Source of the DNA: Bacteroidales bacterium UBA1751
GTDB lineage: Bacteria; Bacteroidota; Bacteroidia; Bacteroidales; UBA932
Assembly (NCBI GenBank): GCA_002315995.1
Contig: DCHN01000050.1
Coordinates: 1-18,989, forward strand
DNA: 18,989 nt
Reading direction: 5' to 3'
Shown: positions 1-7,022 of the stretch, in pieces
Numbering within the stretch: the first letter of the stretch is position 1
How the letters are laid out: every line of letters starts with the position of its first letter
The notes under the pieces: generated by a model
Told to the model about the DNA's origin: nothing
Seen by the model: the letters and a program-made list of their open reading frames with translations, nothing else
The model's database searches: none
Translations under genes and position numbers: made by a program

Positions 1-63
1 ATTTTATGATTGTTTTATAATTTTTATAAGTTTTTTCTACTGTAGTAAATGGATGCTGACATC

Positions 64-522
64 TTATTTTCTGCCACCCTGAACGGTGTCGTAAATCCAT
101 CTGTCGTATGGGCAGATGTCGGTTTCCTCAAGTTGTGCAAGTGCTTTTGCTGCCTCATTCAATGTATTGTGACCTGATGCAGCCACCATTGTGAAGCCGT
201 TTGACATAGGGATGGCAATTGGATCGTATCCGAATTTCTTTGCATCTTTCTCCATAAGTTCAACATTTGACGCCTCCTTGAAGCTGCCAAGAATTACGTA
301 GTAGCGGAATTCCATCTGCTGGTCAGCAGCTGGTTGCTCAATGGTGGAAATGGTATCCTGTTGCGGAGTCTCCTGCTGAACTGCCTCCTGTTGAGATTGC
401 ATCATGGCTTCAATCTCTGCTGATGTCTTCATTCCAAGAGAGTGTTTGAGCCACTCGCATGATGAGAGAGAGAGCAGTGCCATAATTGCAAGTGAAATGA
501 AAAGTGCGGTGCGTTTTTTCAT
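64..522 (-). CDS. SPOR-domain lipoprotein
   Basis: A 152-residue predicted lipoprotein. Residues 1-22 form a signal peptide ending in the lipobox LSSC, with Cys22 as the lipidated residue. A short Gln-rich linker (about 40-68) follows, then a SPOR-like domain from about residue 72, beginning RYYVILGSF and running through FTMVAASG to DRWIYDT at the C-terminus. SPOR domains bind denuded glycan strands of septal peptidoglycan, so a periplasmic, cell-wall or division role is inferred. The residues after Cys22 (EWLKH) are not an acidic run like the Bacteroidota surface-export signal, which suggests it stays in the periplasm. It starts at ATG 522 behind AAGGAT and is transcribed divergently from the mutL operon. 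The family assignment rests on the SPOR pattern; the partner protein is unknown. Confidence 0.85.
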   Translation of the reverse strand: MKKRTALFISLAIMALLSLSSCEWLKHSLGMKTSAEIEAMMQSQQEAVQQETPQQDTISTIEQPAADQQMEFRYYVILGSFKEASNVELMEKDAKKFGYDPIAIPMSNGFTMVAASGHNTLNEAAKALAQLEETDICPYDRWIYDTVQGGRK

Positions 523-550
523 ATAAATCCTTCTAAGGCATAGTAACTTG

Positions 551-558
551 CAAATGTA
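551..558 (-). promoter_or_regulatory. Bacteroidota -7 box for the SPOR lipoprotein
   Basis: On the minus strand the bases read TACATTTG, a full match to the phylum's TAnnTTTG -7 consensus, about 28 bases before the ATG at 522. I see no clear TTTG -33 element at the expected spacing. It lies beside the plus-strand promoter of the mutL operon, so the two divergent promoters are nearly back to back. Confidence 0.5.
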
Positions 559-565
559 ACCAAAA

Positions 566-597
566 TTTCACTATTTCGGCACATTTTGTTATTTTTG
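566..597 (+). promoter_or_regulatory. Promoter of the mutL operon
   Basis: TTTC at 566-569 (compare -33 TTTG), a 20-base spacer, then TATTTTTG at 590-597 matching the Bacteroidota -7 consensus TAnnTTTG. Transcription would start near 603-605, giving a leader of about 50 bases before the ATG at 655. This places the in-frame ATG at 586 upstream of the transcript and excludes it as the start of the first gene. Confidence 0.6.
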
Positions 598-654
598 CTA
601 TTCGGTTGTGGAGTGTTGTGCCCCACACATTCAAGGAATAAAACTGATAATGTT

Positions 655-960
655 ATGGGACTACTGATTTTCAAGGCTCCGAAGTACAAGGTGTTCAACT
701 ACCAGCCAAGGTATTACAATGAGCGGAAGGAGGAGTTGGATGAGATAATAGACAGGGCCAAGCGTCAGGAGGCCGGCGAGTATAAGCCGGGAGATTATAT
801 AAGGGGAGGCTTCAAGAGAGCCAGGATCTCATCGCACAAGAAGGGGAACAGGGCGGAGACTATAATCAAGTGGATTGGTATTGTTTCAGCAGTTGCCCTT
901 ATTCTTGCCGTCTTCTATTTTGCCAAGGTGTTTGAGGCTGTAATGGATAAACTCTGTTAG
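655..960 (+). CDS. Small single-pass membrane protein upstream of mutL
   Basis: A 101-residue protein of unknown function. It has a basic, soluble N-terminal part with the conserved-looking stretch FNYQPRYYN (residues 14-22), a charged helix-like segment (23-39), a Gly/Arg-rich part (41-65), and one hydrophobic segment at about 70-90 near the C-terminus, so it is probably an inner-membrane protein with a cytoplasmic N-terminus. From memory, small proteins with an F-x-Y-x-P-R-Y motif and a C-terminal membrane segment precede mutL in other Bacteroidota and have sometimes been mislabelled as a riboflavin synthase subunit; nothing here suggests an enzyme. Start ATG 655 was chosen because the ATG at 586 lies inside the promoter. 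The stop is three bases before mutL, so the two are likely co-translated. Confidence 0.75.
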   Translation: MGLLIFKAPKYKVFNYQPRYYNERKEELDEIIDRAKRQEAGEYKPGDYIRGGFKRARISSHKKGNRAETIIKWIGIVSAVALILAVFYFAKVFEAVMDKLC

Positions 961-963
961 AAA

Positions 964-2757
964 ATGCTTCAAGTTCTTCCACCGAATATTGCCAATCTTA
1001 TTGCCGCCGGAGAGGTTATACAGCGTCCTGCATCAGTTGTAAAGGAGCTGGTTGAAAACTCCATTGATGCCGGTGCCACCACTGTATCTCTTATACTTGA
1101 GGATAGCGGTCGTACCCTTATTCAGGTAATTGACAATGGATGCGGAATGACACCGCAGGAGGCGGAACTATGTTTTGAGAGGCATGCTACATCAAAAATC
1201 AAGGATGCGGAGGACCTCTTCTTCATAAGCAGCTATGGCTTCAGGGGTGAGGCGCTTCCATCAATTGCTTCCTGTTGTGATGTTACGCTCCGTACCCGCA
1301 GGGCTTCAGATGAGTTGGGCTGTCAGGTTCATGTTGCGGCCAATGCTATTCTGGAGAGTTCTGAGGCTGCAATGCCTGTAGGAACAAATATTGCGGCAAG
1401 AAACATATTCTACAATATACCTGCCCGAAGGAAGTTCCTGAAATCTGATGCAACGGAGTACCGCCAGATTCTCTCCGAGTTCAACAAGGTGGCACTCACC
1501 CATCCGGAGGTTGAGTTCAAGCTCTTCCATAACGGGGAGCAGGTAACCAAGTACTCCCCGGTTGCAAATTCCAAACTCAGGATAACGCAGGTTGCCGGAA
1601 AGGATATGGCAAAGGATCTATTGCCAATGGATACTTCAACATCCATTGTCCAGGTGAGCGGCTTCATAGGCAGGCCCGAGCTTGCACGCAGGAGCCAGCC
1701 CAACCAGTACCTCTTCGTAAATGGCAGATTTTTCAAGAGTCAGATGCTCTATAGGGCTGTTTTGAATGCTTATAAAGGGCTGCTTCCAGAGGGACATATT
1801 CCTTCATATTTCATATATCTCTCCATTGATCCCGGTTCAATGGATATAAATATTCATCCCTCCAAAACTGAGATCAAATTTGAGGATGAGAGTGTAATTT
1901 TCGAGATTATTCAGGCTGCTGCAAAGCAGACGTTGGGGAAGAACTCAATGATGCCGTCAATAGATTTTGACACCGAGGGTGCAATTGAGATGCCTGCCTT
2001 CAAACAGAATGACTGGAGCGGAATCAAGCAGCCGAAGATTAATTATGATCCGCTGTTCAATCCGTTCAACACCTCCTCCGGAAGATTGACATCCAACGCA
2101 GGTATGGATTCCAGTGAAAATGCAGACGATGGGAATTTCCTCCTTCTGGATCCGTATGTGAAGGAGTACTCAACTGGCGAAGAGAAACCTAAGCCGCTTA
2201 AGGTTATCTCCAACAGGTATCTTGTTGGGTTTGAAGATAATGGCATCTCCATTTTCGATGCGCTCGCCGCTTCACAAAGAATAGTTTACGAGAACTATCT
2301 TGCGCATTGCAACGGAGCAATGAGTTGTGAAAGGTTGCTTTTCCCTATTACAGTTGAAGTGAACACTTCCCTTTGCAGCGTGCTGAAGGAGAGTGAGAAA
2401 CTTCTTGAGGAGTGCGGCTTTGAAATAGCTGTTTCAAAGGGGGAGATAACCATTCATGGAGTCCCTTCAGTTGGAGATATTGACATATCTTCGCCACAGC
2501 AGGCTTCGCGGATGATTGACGATATTCTGGATATACTTCAGACTCCTGGCGGGAATATTGCAAGGGTTATAAATGAGAGAATGGCAAGGTTGGTTGCCAG
2601 AGCGGCATCAGCTGCAGGCGCAGGAAGGAACCTTACCGTTGAACATGCTCTGGCAATAGAGCGAAGGTTGGGGGAGTGTGCCCAAAACGGTGTATCACCA
2701 TTCGGCGGAGTTTGCAGAAAAACTATAGCAGTAGAAAAAATAATGAATTTAAATTGA
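964..2757 (+). CDS. mutL: DNA mismatch repair protein MutL
   Basis: A 597-residue MutL, which links MutS mismatch recognition to downstream strand processing. The N-terminal GHKL ATPase is intact: ELVENSIDAG at 28-37 with catalytic Glu31, DNGCGM at 57-62, GFRGEAL at 92-98, and the FYNIPARRKFLKS lid region. A variable linker spans roughly 330-405, followed by the C-terminal dimerisation domain. That domain is odd: the metal-binding motif DQHAxHERxxYE reads DALAASQRIVYE (432-443), the ACxxAI motif reads VARAAS near 544, and CPHGRP is replaced by SPFGGV (578-583). I therefore infer loss of the latent nicking activity found in many MutLs. Second gene of the operon, 3 bases after the small membrane protein and 7 before the rhomboid gene. 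Confidence 0.97.
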   Translation: MLQVLPPNIANLIAAGEVIQRPASVVKELVENSIDAGATTVSLILEDSGRTLIQVIDNGCGMTPQEAELCFERHATSKIKDAEDLFFISSYGFRGEALPSIASCCDVTLRTRRASDELGCQVHVAANAILESSEAAMPVGTNIAARNIFYNIPARRKFLKSDATEYRQILSEFNKVALTHPEVEFKLFHNGEQVTKYSPVANSKLRITQVAGKDMAKDLLPMDTSTSIVQVSGFIGRPELARRSQPNQYLFVNGRFFKSQMLYRAVLNAYKGLLPEGHIPSYFIYLSIDPGSMDINIHPSKTEIKFEDESVIFEIIQAAAKQTLGKNSMMPSIDFDTEGAIEMPAFKQNDWSGIKQPKINYDPLFNPFNTSSGRLTSNAGMDSSENADDGNFLLLDPYVKEYSTGEEKPKPLKVISNRYLVGFEDNGISIFDALAASQRIVYENYLAHCNGAMSCERLLFPITVEVNTSLCSVLKESEKLLEECGFEIAVSKGEITIHGVPSVGDIDISSPQQASRMIDDILDILQTPGGNIARVINERMARLVARAASAAGAGRNLTVEHALAIERRLGECAQNGVSPFGGVCRKTIAVEKIMNLN

Positions 2758-2764
2758 CAACGAG

Positions 2765-3415
2765 ATGTTCAGATTGCCTCCGGTTCTCAAGAACCTTATA
2801 ATCATAAATACAATACTATTCTTTGCAACGCTTCTTATGCCGGCTCTGTACGGCGTGCTTTCGCTTTTTCCATTTGAATCGTCGCTTTTCAAGCCATACC
2901 AGTTCCTCACCTACATGTTCATGCATGGCGGATGGGCTCATATTTTCTTCAATATGTACACGCTCTTCTTCTTTGGAAGTGTGCTGGAGCAGGTTTGGGG
3001 CGGCAAAAAGTTTCTTCTATTCTATTTGGTAACAGGAATAGGCGCGGCGCTTATACATAATGGAATAATTTCGTTGAGATACTCCGATATGATTGCACTG
3101 GCGCAGAGTGGTGATGTGGTTGCACTTTCACAGGTGAGAGGTATTCTCAATACTCCAACGGTGGGAGCTTCCGGTGCAATTTATGGGGTGCTTATGGCTT
3201 TTGGAATGCTTTTCCCAGATAGAATAGTTCAGCTTCTTCTTCCTCCTGTTGCATTGAAGGCGAAGTGGTTCGTATTGATTTTCGGAGCCATTGAACTTCT
3301 TTTCGGCTTTTCAAACTCAACAGACAACGTGGCCCATTTCGCTCACCTTGGAGGAATGATATTCGGTTACATACTCATAAGGTATTGGAAGAGCAAGGGT
3401 ACAATGTATTATTAG
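2765..3415 (+). CDS. Rhomboid family intramembrane serine protease
   Basis: A 216-residue six-helix membrane protein. The rhomboid hallmarks are present: HGGWAHIFFNM in the second helix region (His and Asn of the oxyanion site), GASGAIYG with nucleophile Ser136 at the start of helix 4, and HFAHLGGMIFG with catalytic His194 in helix 6. The enzyme should cleave transmembrane segments of other membrane proteins; its substrates are unknown. Length is normal for a bacterial rhomboid without extra domains. It begins 7 bases after mutL. As I recall, Bacteroidota often carry one or two rhomboid genes after mutL, so this order is ancestral rather than a sign of a shared function. Confidence 0.93.
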   Translation: MFRLPPVLKNLIIINTILFFATLLMPALYGVLSLFPFESSLFKPYQFLTYMFMHGGWAHIFFNMYTLFFFGSVLEQVWGGKKFLLFYLVTGIGAALIHNGIISLRYSDMIALAQSGDVVALSQVRGILNTPTVGASGAIYGVLMAFGMLFPDRIVQLLLPPVALKAKWFVLIFGAIELLFGFSNSTDNVAHFAHLGGMIFGYILIRYWKSKGTMYY

Positions 3416-3437
3416 AAATTCCGGGTCCTTTCACAAT

Positions 3438-3941
3438 ATGGCATATATTGGCCTGATATCTGACACTCATTGCACTTTTGATGCTCCATTGAAGGAGTTT
3501 CTGAAAGGTGTTGATACAATCTGGCATGCCGGTGATTTCGGCAACATTGAAACGGTTGATGCCATTGCTGCGTTCAAACCGCTTATTGGTGCATATGGCA
3601 ATTGTGACCCGTACGTTGTGAGGCTGGTTCATCCGGTAATGAGATTCTTCAGTGTTGATGGAATGAAGGTCCTCATTACGCATATAGGAGGATATCCCGG
3701 TCACTATGACAAGTATGCTCTATCGCTCATAAATTCATACAAACCTGATATATTCGTATGCGGCCATTCGCATATTCTTAAGGTCGTTAATGACAAACTG
3801 CACAATATGATGGTCATAAATCCGGGTGCTGCCGGTATTCAGGGATTCCATCAGGTTCGTACAGCTCTGCGTTTTCACATAGAAAACGGCTCCATAAAGG
3901 ATATGGAGGTTGGAGAGTGGGAGAGAAAACTGGTTCTTTGA
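3438..3941 (+). CDS. YfcE/MJ0936-type metallophosphodiesterase
   Basis: A 167-residue single-domain calcineurin-like phosphoesterase. The metal-binding motifs appear in order: SDTH (Asp9, His11), GD (Asp33), GNCD (Asn55, Asp57), a His in LITHIGG, and GHSH at 109-112. Family members hydrolyse artificial phosphodiesters and possibly cyclic nucleotides with Mn2+ or other divalent ions; the physiological substrate is unsettled. It is cytoplasmic, with no signal peptide. It lies 22 bases after the rhomboid gene and is probably the last gene of the mutL operon. Its stop is only 18 bases from that of the convergent tsaC, and I see no hairpin terminator in the gap. Confidence 0.93.
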   Translation: MAYIGLISDTHCTFDAPLKEFLKGVDTIWHAGDFGNIETVDAIAAFKPLIGAYGNCDPYVVRLVHPVMRFFSVDGMKVLITHIGGYPGHYDKYALSLINSYKPDIFVCGHSHILKVVNDKLHNMMVINPGAAGIQGFHQVRTALRFHIENGSIKDMEVGEWERKLVL

Positions 3942-3959
3942 GTTGTGTAAGCTTCTAAA

Positions 3960-4532
3960 TCAGGCTCTTATTATCTTCACCGTTCCGTCCACCCCAAGCT
4001 TAATTATTTGTGAGCTGCGCTGTGTGGATCCGGTATCCATCTGCTGGTCAACTATGTAGTCAACACCTTTTTTAATCTCTTCTGAAATTGTGCTGAATGA
4101 TTCAGGGGTGCTTTCACCGCTTATGTTGGCCGATGTTGAAACAATGGGTTTCCCGAACTTTTTTATAAGCCTTGTGCAGAATTCGTTCATTGGTATACGT
4201 ATGCCTGCCGAACCATCCTGGGCAATGACACTCTCTGCGAGGCCGTTGACATCAGGATATATTATGGTCATTGGGGCGTCATTAACTTCAATGAGTTCGT
4301 ATGCCATTGGAGGCACCTCTTTTACATACTGCTCAATCATTTCAATTGATGATGCAAGTGTGATGAGCGACTTTGAGTCCTCTCTCTTCTTGAGGTCGAA
4401 GACCTTCTTCACTGCCTGAGCATTTGTGGCGTCACAGCCTATACCCCATACCGTATCGGTTGGATAGAGAAGTATGCCGCCCTCCTTGAGGACTTTAAGG
4501 GCGTTCTTTATTTCGAGTTCAATGTCTGCCAT
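3960..4532 (-). CDS. tsaC: L-threonylcarbamoyladenylate synthase (TsaC/Sua5 family)
   Basis: A 190-residue YrdC-domain protein making threonylcarbamoyl-AMP from threonine, bicarbonate and ATP, the first step of the t6A37 modification of ANN-decoding tRNAs. Visible motifs are YPTDTVWGIGCDA near residues 23-35, the basic KKREDSK stretch at about 48, and STSANISG near 132. The length matches the single-domain TsaC/YwlC form; the extra C-terminal Sua5 domain is absent. It is the last gene of a minus-strand operon, starting 6 bases after the phosphatase-family gene. TsaE of the same pathway is encoded in a different operon 4 kb away in this window. Confidence 0.93.
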   Translation of the reverse strand: MADIELEIKNALKVLKEGGILLYPTDTVWGIGCDATNAQAVKKVFDLKKREDSKSLITLASSIEMIEQYVKEVPPMAYELIEVNDAPMTIIYPDVNGLAESVIAQDGSAGIRIPMNEFCTRLIKKFGKPIVSTSANISGESTPESFSTISEEIKKGVDYIVDQQMDTGSTQRSSQIIKLGVDGTVKIIRA

Positions 4533-4538
4533 ATATGT

Positions 4539-5651
4539 TTAAATTACAATTTCGGATATAACTGGGAAATGGTCTGAGTAGCTGAGTTTCGGACTTTTGT
4601 GTGATGTGCAGTCCCACCCCTTTGGAATAAGTATGTAGTCAATTCTCAGAAGCGGCCAGAGATGTCTGAACGTCCCTGCAAAACCTCTGCCTGCAAGTTT
4701 GAAGGTATCTTCCCTCAACTTCACGAAGCGGTTGTATGTGTATGATATGGGTGTGTCGTTGAAATCACCGCATATTACTGAAGGGTATCTGCTTTGGTCT
4801 ATTATTCTTATTATTTCATTCACTTGGCTTGAACGTCTTATATTCGTGCCTTTCATCTTTTCATGCACGTCAATGAGTTCGTCTGCCAGCCCTGTTTCAT
4901 ACCCTCCCTTTGAAGAGAGCCCCTTTACAAGTGAGGTGAATGAGACGTTATATGATTCAAGATGGTTATTGCATATACGTATGGTATCGGAGTCCACCTC
5001 AATATCGGCATATACGCAGAGGTTGGTGCTTCGTTTGAAAGTTATGTCAGCTGAGGCTGCAATTGGGTATTTGCTCAATATTATGTTGCCGAAACGCTGA
5101 CCGCTCTTAAGCTTGAAGAGGTGGTATGTCCTGTATGGGTACTCTTTTGCCAGCAGTGTGTCAGCCATTCTTTCTGATGAGAGGAAACACTCCTGTAGTG
5201 CTACAATATCTGGTTTTTCGCTCTTGAGATGGCTCATTATGAGGTTCCTGCAGTCAGCCCTTGCATAGCCGTGCGCAGATGAGGAGAACATACCCACGTT
5301 GTAGCTCTCTATTTTGAGTTTTAAGCCTCTTTCATTGCTCTCCACCTGGTCTGACAAGCGGAAATAACTCTCTGTGAATATGAATGAGGGCAAAATTACA
5401 ATAAGGGAGATCCATACTGAATTTGACCTCATGAGCAGGGATATGACAAGAAGAAGCAGATTGAGAATAAGCAGCGGAATAAAGAAGAGTCCGAAAAAGA
5501 GCGGAACTGAGAAAACGGAGGGGTTAATGAAGATGCTCAGGTATGATATGGCCAAGGCTAATGCAGCCACCAGGAGCAGCAATCTCCATAAAAAGGAGTT
5601 GAAGCTCTTCCTTCTCTCTTTTTTTTGGGCTCTTGACCTCCTCCGTGCCAT
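4539..5651 (-). CDS. Membrane-anchored endonuclease/exonuclease/phosphatase family protein
   Basis: A 370-residue protein with a very basic N-terminus (MARRRSRAQKKERRK), three hydrophobic segments at about 21-42, 47-73 and 77-95, and a C-terminal EEP domain from about 112. EEP signatures: ESYNVGMF (Asn for metal/phosphate), DIVALQECF (metal-binding Glu), CGDFND at 294-299 and SDH at 359-361. The EEP fold covers nucleases, sphingomyelinases and inositol phosphatases, so the substrate cannot be named. With three membrane segments the catalytic domain probably faces the periplasm. Similar three-segment EEP proteins are common in Bacteroidota. It lies between the acyltransferase and tsaC, with 6-base gaps on both sides. 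Confidence 0.88.
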   Translation of the reverse strand: MARRRSRAQKKERRKSFNSFLWRLLLLVAALALAISYLSIFINPSVFSVPLFFGLFFIPLLILNLLLLVISLLMRSNSVWISLIVILPSFIFTESYFRLSDQVESNERGLKLKIESYNVGMFSSSAHGYARADCRNLIMSHLKSEKPDIVALQECFLSSERMADTLLAKEYPYRTYHLFKLKSGQRFGNIILSKYPIAASADITFKRSTNLCVYADIEVDSDTIRICNNHLESYNVSFTSLVKGLSSKGGYETGLADELIDVHEKMKGTNIRRSSQVNEIIRIIDQSRYPSVICGDFNDTPISYTYNRFVKLREDTFKLAGRGFAGTFRHLWPLLRIDYILIPKGWDCTSHKSPKLSYSDHFPVISEIVI

Positions 5652-5657
5652 TGTACT

Positions 5658-6875
5658 CTAAAGTTTTATTACTATGTGTTTCCTGTAAAGAATCACTGCC
5701 ATGAGCGTAAATACGGCAACGTAGCATAGTGCGTATATAAGAGATGAGAGTTCGCAGTTCTCACCCACCAGGGCAACGCAGACATTGTTGTAGAACCAGC
5801 TGAGCACGCTCCAGTTCTTCTCTCCCAGTGTGCCGTCGTCAAGTGTTACAACTGATGTCCATTTTATCATACGACCGAGAATCTTCGAGAAGAAACTTGC
5901 CATTACAAATGCAAAGAGTGGGTTCATTCCAAGAGCCTTGAAAGGGAAGAAAGGTTTCTCCTTTCCTTTTACGTCAATGAAATATATGAAGAATGCAAGC
6001 ATCATAATGGCCCATCCTCCAGCGTAGAGAACATACGAACCTGTCCAGAGCGCTTTGCATATAGGATACCATATACCTAATACAATTCCGCCGGCGAGGC
6101 AGAGGAGAGATGTGGTATAAAGCTTGGCAACAGCCAGAATTTTGTTTTCAGCCTTTCTTATCATGTTTCCAATAAGGAAGCCGAGCAGCAGTGTGCATGA
6201 ACCTGACAATGCTCCGAGCAGGCCTTCAGGGTCAAATGCAGGGCCATATCCGTGATATACGTGATTTTCTCCTACAAGAGCAATGTCAATTGCTCCGGAA
6301 CCCTGTCCGGCAAGGGAGAGTGCGCCTTGCGCTCCGTTGACAAGCGGTGCTGCGCTGTTTCCAATGAGCAGAAGTATGATCCAGTGGGCCAGGGCAAGCA
6401 CAATCATGGATATCACTATCTTTCGTGTGGAGCGCATCCATAAGGCTATGATTCCGCCCAGAATGTAGCACATTGCAATTCTCTGGAGCACTCCGAATAT
6501 TCTCAGGTGCTGCCAGTATGCAGCCCAGTTCTGGGCGAATGTGAGGCTTTCGTCAGTTGAGGTGGGGTAGAAGGGGAAGGCATTGAGGCCGAGTCCTACG
6601 AGAAAAATGAGAATTCCTCTTGTAAGCAGTTTCTTTACGGAGGCTTTGCTCAGGCTTTCATTGTATTTTGCAAATGAGAATGCCATTGCTGCTCCAACTA
6701 CGAAGAGGAAGAATGGAAAGACAAGGTCGGTTGGAGTGCATCCTACCCATGGGGCGTGACGGAGGGGAGGAAATATATGACTCCATGTTCCAGGGTTGTT
6801 TACCAGAATCATTCCGGCTACAGTCATTCCTCTAAGTACGTCAAGTGCCACGTATCTGTTGCTTTGTGTCTCCAT
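5658..6875 (-). CDS. Heparan-alpha-glucosaminide N-acetyltransferase-like membrane acyltransferase (DUF5009/DUF1624)
   Basis: A multi-pass membrane protein of 405 residues with about ten hydrophobic segments. The N-terminal hallmarks RYVALDVLRGMTVAGM (7-22) and HAPWVGCTPTDLVFPFF (from His40) match the family of human HGSNAT and bacterial NagX, in which this His carries the acetyl group during transfer from cytoplasmic acetyl-CoA across the membrane to an amino sugar. A role in acetylating an envelope or glycan-derived glucosamine is inferred. I chose ATG 6875, preceded by AAAGAGAT, over the in-frame TTG at 6902, because the likely -7 promoter box covers that TTG. First gene of the operon with the EEP protein and tsaC. 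Confidence 0.85.
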   Translation of the reverse strand: METQSNRYVALDVLRGMTVAGMILVNNPGTWSHIFPPLRHAPWVGCTPTDLVFPFFLFVVGAAMAFSFAKYNESLSKASVKKLLTRGILIFLVGLGLNAFPFYPTSTDESLTFAQNWAAYWQHLRIFGVLQRIAMCYILGGIIALWMRSTRKIVISMIVLALAHWIILLLIGNSAAPLVNGAQGALSLAGQGSGAIDIALVGENHVYHGYGPAFDPEGLLGALSGSCTLLLGFLIGNMIRKAENKILAVAKLYTTSLLCLAGGIVLGIWYPICKALWTGSYVLYAGGWAIMMLAFFIYFIDVKGKEKPFFPFKALGMNPLFAFVMASFFSKILGRMIKWTSVVTLDDGTLGEKNWSVLSWFYNNVCVALVGENCELSSLIYALCYVAVFTLMAVILYRKHIVIKL

Positions 6876-6899
6876 ATCTCTTTGTATTGTAGTAATTTC

Positions 6900-6907
6900 C
6901 AAAAGTA
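6900..6907 (-). promoter_or_regulatory. Bacteroidota -7 box for the acyltransferase-tsaC operon
   Basis: The minus strand reads TACTTTTG, a full match to TAnnTTTG, about 25 bases before ATG 6875; this predicts a leader of roughly 18 bases. I find no convincing -33 TTTG at the usual distance. The box overlaps the TTG at 6900-6902. Confidence 0.45.
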
Positions 6908-6970
6908 GTCATTTTATAACAATTTTCGCCCCGTATTCCGAGTTTTCACCAACATTTGTTGAATCTGCAC

Positions 6971-6999
6971 TTTGAAAATTCCAATACGTCATACTTTTA
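6971..6999 (+). promoter_or_regulatory. Possible promoter of the YifB/ComM-like gene
   Basis: TTTG at 6971-6974 and TACTTTTA at 6992-6999 (one mismatch to TAnnTTTG) are separated by 17 bases, slightly shorter than the usual 19-21. The position, about 24 bases before ATG 7023, is appropriate. This is a weak prediction. Confidence 0.3.
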
Positions 7000-7022
7000 T
7001 GCGTCAATAAAACAAAAAGAGT

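Noticed and set aside
586..654. Longer N-terminus for the small protein before mutL
   Set aside because: The ATG at 586 precedes the -7 box at 590-597, so it would not be transcribed from this promoter, and the extra residues do not look like the family start.
1306..1736. Antisense open frames within mutL
   Set aside because: Both frames are shadows of the conserved ATPase domain and have no own signals.
3375..3704. 109-codon open frame antisense to the rhomboid end and YfcE gene
   Set aside because: It covers two well-supported genes on the other strand, and its composition is that of a reverse-strand shadow.
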